Origin: Gammaproteobacteria bacterium
GTDB lineage: Bacteria > Pseudomonadota > Gammaproteobacteria > Pseudomonadales > DSM-25080
Direction: 5' to 3'
Assembly (NCBI GenBank): GCA_013372965.1
Contig: JABXIR010000102.1
Span: 1 to 7,891 of the forward strand
DNA: 7,891 nt
Positions within the stretch are counted from its first letter, which is position 1. Each line of letters starts with the position of its first letter. Under the pieces are notes generated by a model, which saw nothing but the letters and a program-made list of their open reading frames with translations, did not search any database and had not been told where the DNA came from. A program made the position numbers and the translations under genes. This document shows, piece after piece, positions 1-6,682 of the stretch.

Positions 1-5
1 CGCGT

Positions 6-33
6 ATAATAACGCGTTGCAAAAATAAGGCAA
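6..33 (-). promoter_or_regulatory. Possible promoter reading out of the left edge
   Basis: On the minus strand TTGCCT (33-28), a 16-base spacer and TATTAT (11-6) form a plausible sigma-70 promoter, followed by a G/C-rich ACGCG at the edge. G/C-rich discriminators are typical of stable-RNA and stringently controlled promoters, so a tRNA or similar gene could lie just beyond the window. The same bases also read TATAAT on the plus strand (5-10), and CGCGT/ACGCG (1-5, 12-16) form an inverted repeat, so the direction is not secure. Confidence 0.25.
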
Positions 34-62
34 GTCGTTTTTAGCAAAAACTGCAATTTTTC

Positions 63-92
63 GTCTAGTAACAACTACTTACGAAACTAGAC
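63..92. repeat. Inverted repeat downstream of cpoB
   Basis: GTCTAGT (63-69) and ACTAGAC (86-92) are perfect 7-base arms around a 16-base loop, starting 22 bases after the cpoB stop. No T-run follows directly on the minus strand; the next bases are GAAAAATTGC. It could give mild 3'-end protection or weak termination, but it is not a convincing intrinsic terminator. A further A/T-rich repeat, GTTTTT/AAAAAC, lies at 37-51. Confidence 0.4.
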
Positions 93-114
93 TCGCCTTA
101 ACGACACTGGAAGT

Positions 115-924
115 TTAGAAGTACTCGTCTAATTTTGCACGTGCCAAACGCGCGGTATTTCCGGTGCCGGAAGCCGCTTCCTCAAAATACGAGCGAGACT
201 GCTCCGCTTGACCAAGCTGATAATAAATAACGCCCAGCTTATACTTCGCATCCTGCGTTTTGTGATGGTTGGGGAAGAAGTTAATCACCGAGGTAAATTG
301 CTGTCGCGCCTGCTGTAGATCATTTCGTTGAATTGCGATTTCACCCAGCCAATAGTATGCGTTAGCCGCGTAACGAGACGAAGGGTACTGCACAACAAAC
401 TGGTTAAACTGCTCTACGGCCTGATCAAAGTTGCGCGACATTAGCTGCTCGCGTGCACGATCGTATTCAGCCTTGGCACGCTCCTCATCGACATCAGAAG
501 CCGCTGAGTCGAGAGTATCTGGAACCACCACACCATCTGTGGACGCCACAGACGAATCCGTTGCTTCGCCACGATCCTCAGCCGGGGTTGTTACTACCAC
601 TCCCCCTGCCTCCAGCGCTGCAATACGCTGATCTATTGCGACGAAATCATCAAATCGCTGCTGTTCAAGTCGAGCCAACATAGCTGCCTGCTCTTCTACG
701 ATGCCACGAAGCATCTGCACTTCACCCTGAAGACGCTGTAACTGCAGAAACAACTGTCCGGATTGATTAACCGCTGAATCAACCGGATCGGCGGTATCTT
801 CCTGCTGATCAACCGCTGTAATTTCACCGACCGATTCGTCAATTGGAATTTGCCCATACGCAAAAGGGGCCAGCACAACTGTGATGACCCCAATTAGGAA
901 TGAGCGCAATGTAATTGCGTTCAT
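115..924 (-). CDS. cpoB: Cell division coordinator CpoB (Tol-Pal system protein YbgF)
   Basis: Periplasmic protein of 269 residues. Residues 1-24 look like a Sec signal peptide: one Arg, a hydrophobic core (LIGVITVVLAPFA), and probable cleavage after AYG. Residues 56-105 form a Leu/Gln/Glu-rich coiled coil, the trimerisation region of the family. Residues 106-150 are an acidic, low-complexity linker. Residues 151-258 hold three tetratricopeptide repeats of about 34-37 residues, with the typical YWLGEI and YKLGVIYYQLG helices. In E. coli CpoB binds TolA and the PBP1B-LpoB synthase and coordinates peptidoglycan synthesis with outer-membrane constriction. That role is inferred here from family and context. 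The ATG at 924 has an AAGGAAG Shine-Dalgarno (929-935). The gene starts 19 bases after pal and is the last gene visible. No clear terminator follows it. Confidence 0.95.
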   Translation of the reverse strand: MNAITLRSFLIGVITVVLAPFAYGQIPIDESVGEITAVDQQEDTADPVDSAVNQSGQLFLQLQRLQGEVQMLRGIVEEQAAMLARLEQQRFDDFVAIDQRIAALEAGGVVVTTPAEDRGEATDSSVASTDGVVVPDTLDSAASDVDEERAKAEYDRAREQLMSRNFDQAVEQFNQFVVQYPSSRYAANAYYWLGEIAIQRNDLQQARQQFTSVINFFPNHHKTQDAKYKLGVIYYQLGQAEQSRSYFEEAASGTGNTARLARAKLDEYF

Positions 925-943
925 AGTACTTCCTTTTTAGAAC

Positions 944-1468
944 TTATAGCTCTAGAACAGCGCGACGGTTGCGGCTCCAAGCGTATTCGTTAGAGCCATC
1001 AACTGCTGGTGATTCTTCACCGTAAGAGACTGCCTCTAACTGCGATGCTTCAACGCCTTGGCTAGTTAGGTAACCAATAACTGCATTAGCACGACGCTCG
1101 CCAAGAGAGATGTTGTACTCACGTGAGCCACGCTCATCGGTGTGACCCTGGATTACCGCGTTGTCACCTGAGACCTTCAAGTAATTAGCCCAAGCGTTCA
1201 ACGTAGTTACAGACTCAGACTTGATGGTTGAATCATCGAAGTCGAAGAATACGGTATCACCCATATTCGCAACTTCAGCCTTTGCAGAGTCAACACGAGC
1301 CTGACGCTCTTCTGCAGCAATCTGTTCAGGAGTCTTCTGAACAACCTGTTCTTGATTTGCTTGAGTCTCGTCAACTTCTGGAGCGTCTGGAGTTTGAGCA
1401 CAACCAACAAAAAGCGCTGCTGTAAGAGCAACACCTGCTAGCTTACCGATAGTATTTGAAATTGCCAT
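944..1468 (-). CDS. pal: Peptidoglycan-associated outer-membrane lipoprotein Pal
   Basis: Outer-membrane lipoprotein of 174 residues that anchors the outer membrane to peptidoglycan and binds TolB. The signal peptide ends in LFVG-C, giving lipidated Cys23. The +2 residue is Ala, not Asp, which predicts Lol sorting to the outer membrane. Residues 24-70 are a Gln/Glu-rich tether. Residues 72-174 are an OmpA-like domain with TVFFDFD (72-78), GHTDERG (108-114) and the NISLGERRANAV helix (119-130). Asp111 and Arg126 match the diaminopimelate-binding pair of OmpA/Pal proteins. The reading frame extends to an ATG at 1495, adding nine residues (MTRLYRGSN). I chose the ATG at 1468 because it has AGGGG (1476-1480) seven bases upstream and gives a normal lipoprotein signal peptide. 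The upstream ATG has no Shine-Dalgarno and sits just after a TATAAT box, roughly where transcription would begin. Confidence 0.96.
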   Translation of the reverse strand: MAISNTIGKLAGVALTAALFVGCAQTPDAPEVDETQANQEQVVQKTPEQIAAEERQARVDSAKAEVANMGDTVFFDFDDSTIKSESVTTLNAWANYLKVSGDNAVIQGHTDERGSREYNISLGERRANAVIGYLTSQGVEASQLEAVSYGEESPAVDGSNEYAWSRNRRAVLEL

Positions 1469-1497
1469 GTTTGAACCCCTATATAGTCTGGTCATGG

Positions 1498-1526
1498 ATT
1501 ATAGTAGTGTAACTAAAATTAGTTAT
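1498..1526 (-). promoter_or_regulatory. Putative pal promoter
   Basis: Read on the minus strand, 1503-1498 is a perfect TATAAT -10 hexamer, about 30 bases before the pal ATG at 1468. No good -35 exists at 16-18 bases: the 17-base position (1521-1526) reads ATAACT. Any promoter would therefore depend on the A/T-rich upstream sequence or an activator. The gap between tolB and pal (1469-1518) is the longest in the tol part of the cluster, which fits an internal promoter for an abundant lipoprotein. This is prediction from sequence only. Confidence 0.4.
1510..1525. repeat. A/T-rich palindrome across the tolB stop codon
   Basis: TAACTAA (1510-1516) and TTAGTTA (1519-1525) are perfect 7-base inverted arms with a two-base spacer. 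The palindrome contains the tolB stop codon (1519-1521) and lies just upstream of the putative pal -10 box. A two-base loop is too tight for a good RNA hairpin, and no U-run follows, so it is not an evident terminator. A protein-binding site or chance A/T symmetry are both possible. Confidence 0.45.
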
Positions 1527-2817
1527 TTAATACAGGTGACCACGAAGGCTCCCGTATGTCTCCCTGCGCTGCAGGCAATTTTACACGGACCCCCCCGTCA
1601 ATTGCCACAGCCGACAAAATACCCTGATCACCATCCCGCGTTGCGTACATCACAACTCGACCGTTGGGCGCGATCGTGGGTGATTCGTCGAGTGTTGTTT
1701 CTGTTAAAACGTGCACTCTCGACGTTGCTAAGTCTTGGGCAGCGATTTTGAATACGCCATTTTCACGATGCACCATCACGAGATACTTACCGTCAGGCGA
1801 TATTCGTCCCCGTGCGTTGTAGTCGCCGCTAAAGGTTAAGCGTTGAAGCCTTCCCGAATCAAGTAATATTTTGTAGATTTGTGGGCGACCACCTCTATTT
1901 GAGGTGAAGATCAAAGAATTGTTGTCGATCCACGCAGGTTCGGTATCAATCGCGTAATGATGAGTTACTCGCTGAAGACGTCCCGACGCCAACTCCAGAA
2001 TATAAACCTCTGGGTCGCCATCCTTTGAAAGCACCAAAGCCAAGCGGCTTCCATCAGGAGACCAAGACGGCGCACTGTTAAGACCTTGGAACTCTGTGAG
2101 CTTCGTGAGCTGCCCCGTAATTAGGTTCTGTCGGTAGATCGCAGGTCGGCCACCATCGAAACTCACGTAAACTAGCTCGGTACCATCGGGTGACCAAGAC
2201 GGCGACATAATCGGGTCACGAGAGCGCAGCAAAGTACGTTCGTTGTAGCCATCCTGATCGGCAACAATCAAACGATAAACGAATTCACCTAAACCATCGC
2301 GCTCAGCTCGTATATAGGCGATCTTCGTTCTAAAGATCCCGTCGAAGCCTGTTAGCGCCTCATACACTATGTTTGCAACTTGATGTCCCATATCACGCAG
2401 CTCAGTTCGCGTGCGGCTAACGCGCTCGGTCAAAACGACTCGCCCACGAACGACATCATAAAGCGAAAACTCAAGATTCACAGTCGCACCATTGGTAGTC
2501 ATGCTTCCGATCACGAGATACTGAGCCCTAACCAAACGCCAGTCCCCCATCACCACTTCATGACTAAATGCCGGGTATGAGAGCATGTTGTTACGACTAA
2601 TCGTTGAAAACTCACCCGTCCTCACCAAGTCATCGCTGACAACCTGCGCCACGTCTACCGGCATTGCGTATTCGCCATCCCAAGAAAACGGAACGACAGC
2701 AACGCGTGTAGGGTTATCTAACCCTCGCGTCACCTCAACAATCAAATCACCATCGGCTCGCACAAATACAGACATCACTAACAGTGCTACTACAACCATA
2801 CTACGTGGTAACTTCAC
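1519..2817 (-). CDS. tolB: Tol-Pal system beta-propeller protein TolB
   Basis: Periplasmic protein of 432 residues, normal length for the family, that shuttles between Pal and TolA. Residues 1-21 are a Sec signal peptide with probable cleavage after VRA. The mature N-terminus, which corresponds to the TolA-binding arm in E. coli, precedes the TolB N-terminal domain (to about residue 160, with VAVVPFSWDG at 39-48). Residues 165-432 are a beta-propeller. Blade motifs are visible as SPSWSPDG (205-212), APSWSPDG (249-256), TEPAW (292-296), ISPDG (339-343), SPTIAPNG (379-386) and EPSWSP (423-428). Translation starts at GTG (2817-2815), overlapping the tolA stop in a four-base GTGA. A strong GGAGGA (2824-2829) lies six bases upstream, inside the end of tolA. 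A run of seven G's on the coding strand (1590-1596) encodes part of Asp407-Val410. Confidence 0.97.
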   Translation of the reverse strand: MKLPRSMVVVALLVMSVFVRADGDLIVEVTRGLDNPTRVAVVPFSWDGEYAMPVDVAQVVSDDLVRTGEFSTISRNNMLSYPAFSHEVVMGDWRLVRAQYLVIGSMTTNGATVNLEFSLYDVVRGRVVLTERVSRTRTELRDMGHQVANIVYEALTGFDGIFRTKIAYIRAERDGLGEFVYRLIVADQDGYNERTLLRSRDPIMSPSWSPDGTELVYVSFDGGRPAIYRQNLITGQLTKLTEFQGLNSAPSWSPDGSRLALVLSKDGDPEVYILELASGRLQRVTHHYAIDTEPAWIDNNSLIFTSNRGGRPQIYKILLDSGRLQRLTFSGDYNARGRISPDGKYLVMVHRENGVFKIAAQDLATSRVHVLTETTLDESPTIAPNGRVVMYATRDGDQGILSAVAIDGGVRVKLPAAQGDIREPSWSPVLNN

Positions 2818-3539
2818 TTAAGATCCTCCGGTCTAAATACAACAGTCATGGTTCTCAATCGTTCATTGAAAAACGCCTGACCAAACTCTAAAACAAATTC
2901 GTAAGGGGCCGCCTGCCGAATTGCCTCCAACGCACTGCGATCAAACGCTGGGTCTCCACTCGCATTCACCACGGTCGCACTCACTACCTCGCCACTTGGC
3001 ACCAACTGAATACGGATCACAACCTCCATACCGTTTCTCGCACTTGGTGGACGAGACCAATACATCGCGACTTGATTGGCGAACTTCGCTCGTATCGTGC
3101 TCTCTTTGCTTGCGGCCTGTTGTTCCTCAGTCATTGACTGAAAAGCGTCATCCTCGATACTCAAGGCATCATCGAGGCTGAGCTCATCTCTCATTTCACG
3201 TTGCGCGGGTGGGATACGCGCTGGCCGAGCCTCAGATACCGGCGCCGGCTCCTCAATAACCACTGGCTCAGGGTTCGGCTGCGCAACGGGCTGAGGCTCA
3301 GGTTGCGATCGAACTGGCGCAGGCGTGTTACTCGACTGTCTGGGTGGCGTCCGTCGTTGCGGTTCAGGTTCGGACGCTGGTTCTGATTGAATCAACTGAG
3401 CCTCGATCGATTTTGGCCTTTCAGTTGGCAGCGAATAAAGAGACCACTCCCAACTTAATGAAAGAAAAACAATGAGGACGGCATGCAAGCTAAATGCAAA
3501 CAGGAAACTCGCCCAGACATCACTCTCTCTACCTAGCAT
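2814..3539 (-). CDS. tolA: TolA, compact form with Pro/Glu-rich linker
   Basis: Inner-membrane protein that spans the periplasm and passes TolQR energy to TolB and Pal. At 241 residues it is short: E. coli TolA is 421 and P. aeruginosa about 347. A transmembrane helix lies at about residues 9-30 and contains Ser17 and His19, likely equivalents of the Ser-His pair that faces TolQ/TolR, though their spacing differs from the usual SxxxH. Residues 38-111 are rich in Pro and Glu, with Pro-Glu, Pro-Ala and Pro-Pro pairs. Residues 114-147 are charged and possibly helical. Domain III is residues about 148-241, with YWSRPPSARNGMEVVIRIQL (160-179), PSGEV and the GDPAFDRSALEAIRQAAPY helix. The usual long Ala/Lys/Glu-repeat helix (domain II) is missing. 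The ATG lies two bases after the tolR stop. The nearest GGAG is 14 bases upstream, so translation probably depends on coupling to tolR. TonB was considered, but tolR/tolB neighbours and domain III favour TolA. Confidence 0.9.
   Translation of the reverse strand: MLGRESDVWASFLFAFSLHAVLIVFLSLSWEWSLYSLPTERPKSIEAQLIQSEPASEPEPQRRTPPRQSSNTPAPVRSQPEPQPVAQPNPEPVVIEEPAPVSEARPARIPPAQREMRDELSLDDALSIEDDAFQSMTEEQQAASKESTIRAKFANQVAMYWSRPPSARNGMEVVIRIQLVPSGEVVSATVVNASGDPAFDRSALEAIRQAAPYEFVLEFGQAFFNERLRTMTVVFRPEDLK
2824..2829 (-). promoter_or_regulatory. Strong Shine-Dalgarno of tolB within the tolA coding end
   Basis: GGAGGA on the minus strand lies six bases before the tolB GTG. It is also read as the Pro-Glu-Asp codons near the TolA C-terminus. 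This decides the GTG start and probably offsets the weaker initiation codon. The four-base overlap with the tolA stop suggests translational coupling. Confidence 0.75.
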
Positions 3540-3541
3540 AA

Positions 3542-3952
3542 CTAAGAGCGCGGCTCCGTCATCAGCCCGACCGAACTTGCGCCCGCTGATTCGAGCGCAG
3601 ACATCGCTTCAATGACTTTACCGTACGACACCGCCTCATCACCTTGCACGTAAACACGTATCGACGGATTTTCACTCAGAACGCGTGACACAAGGTCACG
3701 CAGCTGCTCTGAAGTTACCACACGATCAGACTCACCAATATTAATTTGATAGCTGCCATCAGCAAGTACGACGAGTACCAACGACTCGTCCTCGTTAGCT
3801 TCGGCAGGCTGACTATCGGCATCGGGGAGATTGACGAGAATTTCCTGCATCGATAGCGGTGCGGTCACCATGAAAATAATCAATAGGACCAACATCACGT
3901 CGATGTATGGAACGACGTTTATCTCCGCTACCAAGCGTCTACGACGAGCCAT
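3542..3952 (-). CDS. tolR: Tol-Pal motor protein TolR
   Basis: ExbD/TolR-family inner-membrane protein of 136 residues (142 in E. coli). It has a basic cytoplasmic N-terminus (ARRRR), one transmembrane helix at about 13-33 with the motif VVPYIDVMLVLLIIFMVTAPL, and a periplasmic domain (about 40-136) that binds peptidoglycan in the family. Asp18 in the helix is the conserved proton-carrying acid, equivalent to E. coli Asp23. The frame extends to a TTG at 3985, which would add 11 polar residues lying wholly inside tolQ. I chose the ATG at 3952, which forms TGATATG with the tolQ stop (one base apart) and gives the usual N-terminus. GGGG at 3963-3966 is a modest Shine-Dalgarno 10 bases upstream. 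Confidence 0.95.
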   Translation of the reverse strand: MARRRRLVAEINVVPYIDVMLVLLIIFMVTAPLSMQEILVNLPDADSQPAEANEDESLVLVVLADGSYQINIGESDRVVTSEQLRDLVSRVLSENPSIRVYVQGDEAVSYGKVIEAMSALESAGASSVGLMTEPRS

Positions 3953-3953
3953 A

Positions 3954-4652
3954 TCACTTCTGCCCCGCCACTCGGCGTGCAGCAAGTAACTGCCTGTGAA
4001 GTAAACTAGTAAACTCTTCTGCGAACGTTTCGTGATCGTTAATGATACGCTCCATTTTTGCAGCGAAGCGGTTATAGGCCATCACAGCAGGAATTGCAGC
4101 GAACAATCCCATCGCCGTAGCAATCAAGGCCTCTGAGATACCAGGAGCAACCGTCGCAAGGGTGGCTTGTCCAGCGTCCGACAGCCCTCGAAATGAATTC
4201 ATGATTCCCCATACAGTACCAAACAGACCAATATATGGGCTGGTCGATGCAACACTGGCGAGAAAAGGTAATTGAGACTCGAGGCGATCCTCTTCACGAT
4301 TACGCGCAATACGCATCGCTCGGCTGACCCCTTGATTAATATCGTCGATTCGTGTCGCATCGGAACGCAGTCGCGCGAACTCTTTGAATCCCGCAACAAA
4401 AATAGCCTCTAAACCGACCAAAACTCTCGAGCTATCTTCACGTGAACGCGCGTAAAGTTGACTCAGGTCTTCGCCCGACCAAAAGTCGCTCTCAAATGCG
4501 CGATCGGATGACTGCAGCGAGCGATAGTAAGACCAGCGCTGATAAATCATGACCCAAGAAGCGATTGAGGCCGCAACCAAAGTAAGCATGACGAACTGAA
4601 CCAGAGCACTTGCGGCTCCGATCAATCCCAAAAACGACATATCTGATTCCAA
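3954..4652 (-). CDS. tolQ: Tol-Pal motor protein TolQ
   Basis: MotA/TolQ/ExbB proton-channel protein of 232 residues (230 in E. coli) and the stator-like partner of TolR and the TolA helix. Three transmembrane segments are visible at about 13-36, 128-152 and 165-190, with the large cytoplasmic loop between the first two (FWSGEDLSQLY, GFKEFARLR, SRAMRIARNREEDRLE). The signature SPYIGLFGTVWGIMNSF (138-154) and APGISEALIATAMGLFAAIPAV (169-190) carry Thr146 and Thr179, matching the channel-lining threonines of E. coli TolQ. The start is TTG at 4652: AAGGAGG (4660-4666) lies seven bases upstream, and the resulting N-terminus (MESDMSFLGL) resembles the E. coli one. An ATG four codons in (4640) has only a weak site. 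It lies 13 bases after ybgC, and its Shine-Dalgarno overlaps the ybgC stop. Confidence 0.96.
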   Translation of the reverse strand: MESDMSFLGLIGAASALVQFVMLTLVAASIASWVMIYQRWSYYRSLQSSDRAFESDFWSGEDLSQLYARSREDSSRVLVGLEAIFVAGFKEFARLRSDATRIDDINQGVSRAMRIARNREEDRLESQLPFLASVASTSPYIGLFGTVWGIMNSFRGLSDAGQATLATVAPGISEALIATAMGLFAAIPAVMAYNRFAAKMERIINDHETFAEEFTSLLHRQLLAARRVAGQK

Positions 4653-4668
4653 AGGACCCCCTCCTTTA
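4650..4668 (-). promoter_or_regulatory. tolQ ribosome binding site inside a small hairpin
   Basis: On the minus strand the order is ybgC stop TAA (4668-4666), AAGGAGG Shine-Dalgarno (4666-4660), a run of five G's, then TCCT and the TTG start (4652-4650). AAAGGA (4667-4662) and TCCTTT (4656-4651) are perfect inverted 6-base arms around five G's. A hairpin in the mRNA would therefore pair both the Shine-Dalgarno and the first two bases of the start codon. Stem stability looks modest. Ribosomes finishing ybgC would be expected to open it. Confidence 0.5.
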
Positions 4669-5070
4669 CGACGGATTCTTTATTTTAATTTTTTCGAGCA
4701 GTTCCTGCGGCATTTTTGCAGGCTTCATTGTATTCCGGTCAACACATGCAACTTTGATCATTCCCGAACACAGAAGTTCCCCATCACGGGTTACATCTTG
4801 CTCGAAATATAGACTGACACGTGAAGCCCTAACGGGAATGGAGCTGACGGTAATTAAGTCATCGAGCTTTGCAGGACGCTTATAATCAACATTAACACTG
4901 TGCACAACGAACATTAACTCATCCCAAAGTGCGGTTTTACCAAACCCGAGTGATCTCATAAACTCGGTTCGCGCCCTTTCCATGAACTTAAGATAATTCA
5001 CGTAGTAAACGATACCGCCTGCGTCTGTATCCTCGATATACACTCGCATTGACGTGTTCATACTATCCAT
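4666..5070 (-). CDS. ybgC: Tol-Pal associated acyl-CoA thioesterase YbgC
   Basis: Hotdog-fold thioesterase of the 4-hydroxybenzoyl-CoA thioesterase/YbgC family, 134 residues, the same length as E. coli YbgC. It is cytoplasmic and hydrolyses acyl-CoA thioesters. Its link to the Tol motor is mainly its constant genomic position. The family signature is [20 protein letters not shown] (13-32), with Asp16 as the expected catalytic acid. A second conserved block is [13 protein letters not shown]. The frame opens at a TTG at 5094, inside ruvB. I prefer the ATG at 5070 (MDSMNTSM), which overlaps the ruvB stop by eight bases and has a weak purine-rich GAAAG upstream. The ATG at 5061 is a real alternative: it forms TAGTATG with the ruvB stop and gives [11 protein letters not shown], close to E. 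coli. Confidence 0.93.
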   Translation of the reverse strand: MDSMNTSMRVYIEDTDAGGIVYYVNYLKFMERARTEFMRSLGFGKTALWDELMFVVHSVNVDYKRPAKLDDLITVSSIPVRASRVSLYFEQDVTRDGELLCSGMIKVACVDRNTMKPAKMPQELLEKIKIKNPS

Positions 5071-6076
5071 TTTCTTTCGTCCATACTGCGCCAATATGCT
5101 GATATGCTAAACGCGTCGCAATTCGACCCCGCGGGGTTCGCGCAATGTAGCCTTGCTGAATGAGGTAGGGTTCGATGACATCCTCGATGGTGTCACGCTC
5201 TTCACTAATGGCGGCAGCCAGTGAATCGACACCCACAGGCCCTCCATCAAACTTGTTAATTAGCGTATCGAGTAATCGGCGATCCATGGTATCAAAACCC
5301 GCAGCGTCTACATCGAGTACATTCAATGCATCATCCGCCGCTGCCTTACTCACCACACCATCGTGACGAACTTCCGCGAAATCACGCACTCGACGCAGCA
5401 AACGGTTAGCAATACGCGGCGTACCACGTGCTCGACGAGCAATCTCTTGAGCACCACTTGGGTCAGATTGAAGATTTAGAATGCCCGCAGCTCGCGTTAC
5501 AATGCTTGCAAGCTCTTCGACACTGTAGAATTCGAGCCGCTGGACAATACCGAAGCGGTCTCGGAGCGGCGACGTGAGGAGGCCGGCGCGCGTCGTCGCG
5601 CCAACGAGAGTAAACCTTGGCAGATCGAGTTTAATCGAGCGAGCAGCCGGCCCTTCGCCAATCATTAAATCGAGCTGAAAATCCTCCATCGCAGGATAGA
5701 GCACTTCCTCGACCACGGGACTGAGGCGGTGAATCTCGTCGATGAATAAGACGTCGCCTTCTTCGAGGTTGGTCATGATAGCGGCTAAGTCACCCGCCTT
5801 CTCGAGAACCGGTCCTGACGTAGAATGCAGCTGACCACCCATTTCATTCGCAATGATCATTGCCAAAGTCGTCTTGCCCAACCCGGGCGGCCCAAACACG
5901 AGGGTATGATCCAAGGACTCGCCACGATTTTTAGCGGCGCCCATAAAGATGGCCATTTGCTCGCGAACTGCGGTTTGGCCGACGTAATCATCAAGTGTTG
6001 CGGGTCGAATACCTGCTTCTTGTTCTTTCTCTTTCGGGAGAGCCTCTGGAGCTACAAATCGATCGACTTCGATCAT
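5063..6076 (-). CDS. ruvB: Holliday junction branch-migration ATPase RuvB
   Basis: AAA+ motor of the RuvABC resolvasome: hexameric rings on either side of RuvA pump DNA through the junction. The product is 337 residues (336 in E. coli) and close to it throughout. Visible motifs are Walker A GPPGLGKT (62-69, with Lys68), [14 protein letters not shown], Walker B/DEIH box [20 protein letters not shown] (Asp113), sensor/arginine-finger segment [18 protein letters not shown], sensor 2 [13 protein letters not shown], and the C-terminal winged helix ending in [16 protein letters not shown] chose ATG 6076 because it gives the family N-terminus MIEVDR. A TTG two codons earlier (6082) is possible and sits nearer the AAGG (6087-6090). 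The ATG lies seven bases after the ruvA stop. Confidence 0.97.
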   Translation of the reverse strand: MIEVDRFVAPEALPKEKEQEAGIRPATLDDYVGQTAVREQMAIFMGAAKNRGESLDHTLVFGPPGLGKTTLAMIIANEMGGQLHSTSGPVLEKAGDLAAIMTNLEEGDVLFIDEIHRLSPVVEEVLYPAMEDFQLDLMIGEGPAARSIKLDLPRFTLVGATTRAGLLTSPLRDRFGIVQRLEFYSVEELASIVTRAAGILNLQSDPSGAQEIARRARGTPRIANRLLRRVRDFAEVRHDGVVSKAAADDALNVLDVDAAGFDTMDRRLLDTLINKFDGGPVGVDSLAAAISEERDTIEDVIEPYLIQQGYIARTPRGRIATRLAYQHIGAVWTKENG

Positions 6077-6083
6077 GGCCAAA

Positions 6084-6680
6084 TTACCTTACTATTTGCT
6101 GTAACGCTGCTTTAATGAGATCTTGACTTCGTGTAAACGCACTCTGCTTGAGTGCGGCCGCCACGAGTTTTTCTGCTTCACTCGGTTTATAACCAAGCCC
6201 CTGTAACGCCGCCTGGGCCTCATCACTAATTGAAGAATCGCCCAACAACCCCGATGAAGGCATGCCGTGCGAGTCTGCTACCGACAGCTTGTCGCGCAAC
6301 TCAATTATTAAACGCTCTGCTGTCTTTTTACCGACACCAGGCACTTTCACTAATCTCGCAACCGAATTATCTGCAACGATCGTCGCCAACTCATTGGCAG
6401 AGACCGACGACATAATGGCAATCGCCATTTTCGGTCCAACACCATTGATTTTGATTAACATTCGAAACAGCTGTTGGGACGCCTTATCGTGAAAGCCGAA
6501 TAACAACTGTGCATCTTCGCGAACCACAAAGTGCGTGTGCAACCGGATGGTTTGTCCGGATTCTGGCATCTCGTAAAGCGTGGTTAAAGGCACTTCAATT
6601 TCGTATCCAACACCCTGAACATCGACGATGACACTCGTTGACGTTTTTTCGATGAGCTGCCCAGTAATCAATACAATCAT
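6084..6680 (-). CDS. ruvA: Holliday junction DNA-binding protein RuvA
   Basis: Tetrameric junction-binding protein that holds the four DNA arms in a square plane and loads RuvB. It has 198 residues (203 in E. coli). Residues 1-62 form the OB-fold domain ([26 protein letters not shown]), with [15 protein letters not shown] carrying the acidic pin Glu55-Asp56 at the junction centre. Two helix-hairpin-helix motifs follow: INGVGPK (78-84) and [11 protein letters not shown] (114-124). A flexible Ser/Gly linker leads to the C-terminal RuvB-binding domain ([19 protein letters not shown]). The frame extends to a TTG at 6761 within ruvC, but the ATG at 6680 has AAGGA (6688-6692) seven bases upstream and gives the canonical N-terminus. 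It lies two bases after the ruvC stop. Confidence 0.97.
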   Translation of the reverse strand: MIVLITGQLIEKTSTSVIVDVQGVGYEIEVPLTTLYEMPESGQTIRLHTHFVVREDAQLLFGFHDKASQQLFRMLIKINGVGPKMAIAIMSSVSANELATIVADNSVARLVKVPGVGKKTAERLIIELRDKLSVADSHGMPSSGLLGDSSISDEAQAALQGLGYKPSEAEKLVAAALKQSAFTRSQDLIKAALQQIVR

Positions 6681-6682
6681 AT

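Noticed and set aside
37..61. A/T-rich runs resembling a terminator after cpoB
   Set aside because: The stem GTTTTT/AAAAAC is almost all A-T with a three-base loop, and the U-runs are not placed right after a stable stem.
1467..1751. Plus-strand 94-codon open frame across the pal-tolB junction
   Set aside because: It lies antisense to tolB and the pal 5' region, with no Shine-Dalgarno or protein-like pattern.
2050..2210. Near-identical DNA stretches (GACCAAGACGGCG) about 130 bases apart
   Set aside because: They encode the PSWSPDG motif of successive TolB propeller blades, so they are protein-level repeats and not a mobile or regulatory repeat.
3201..3386. Plus-strand Arg/Leu-rich open frame opposite the tolA linker
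   Set aside because: The composition is what the complement of the Pro/Glu-rich tolA codons gives. There is no ribosome binding site or recognisable motif.
3953..3985. N-terminal extension of TolR from a TTG
   Set aside because: It overlaps tolQ, adds polar residues not typical of the family, and the ATG at 3952 gives the canonical start.
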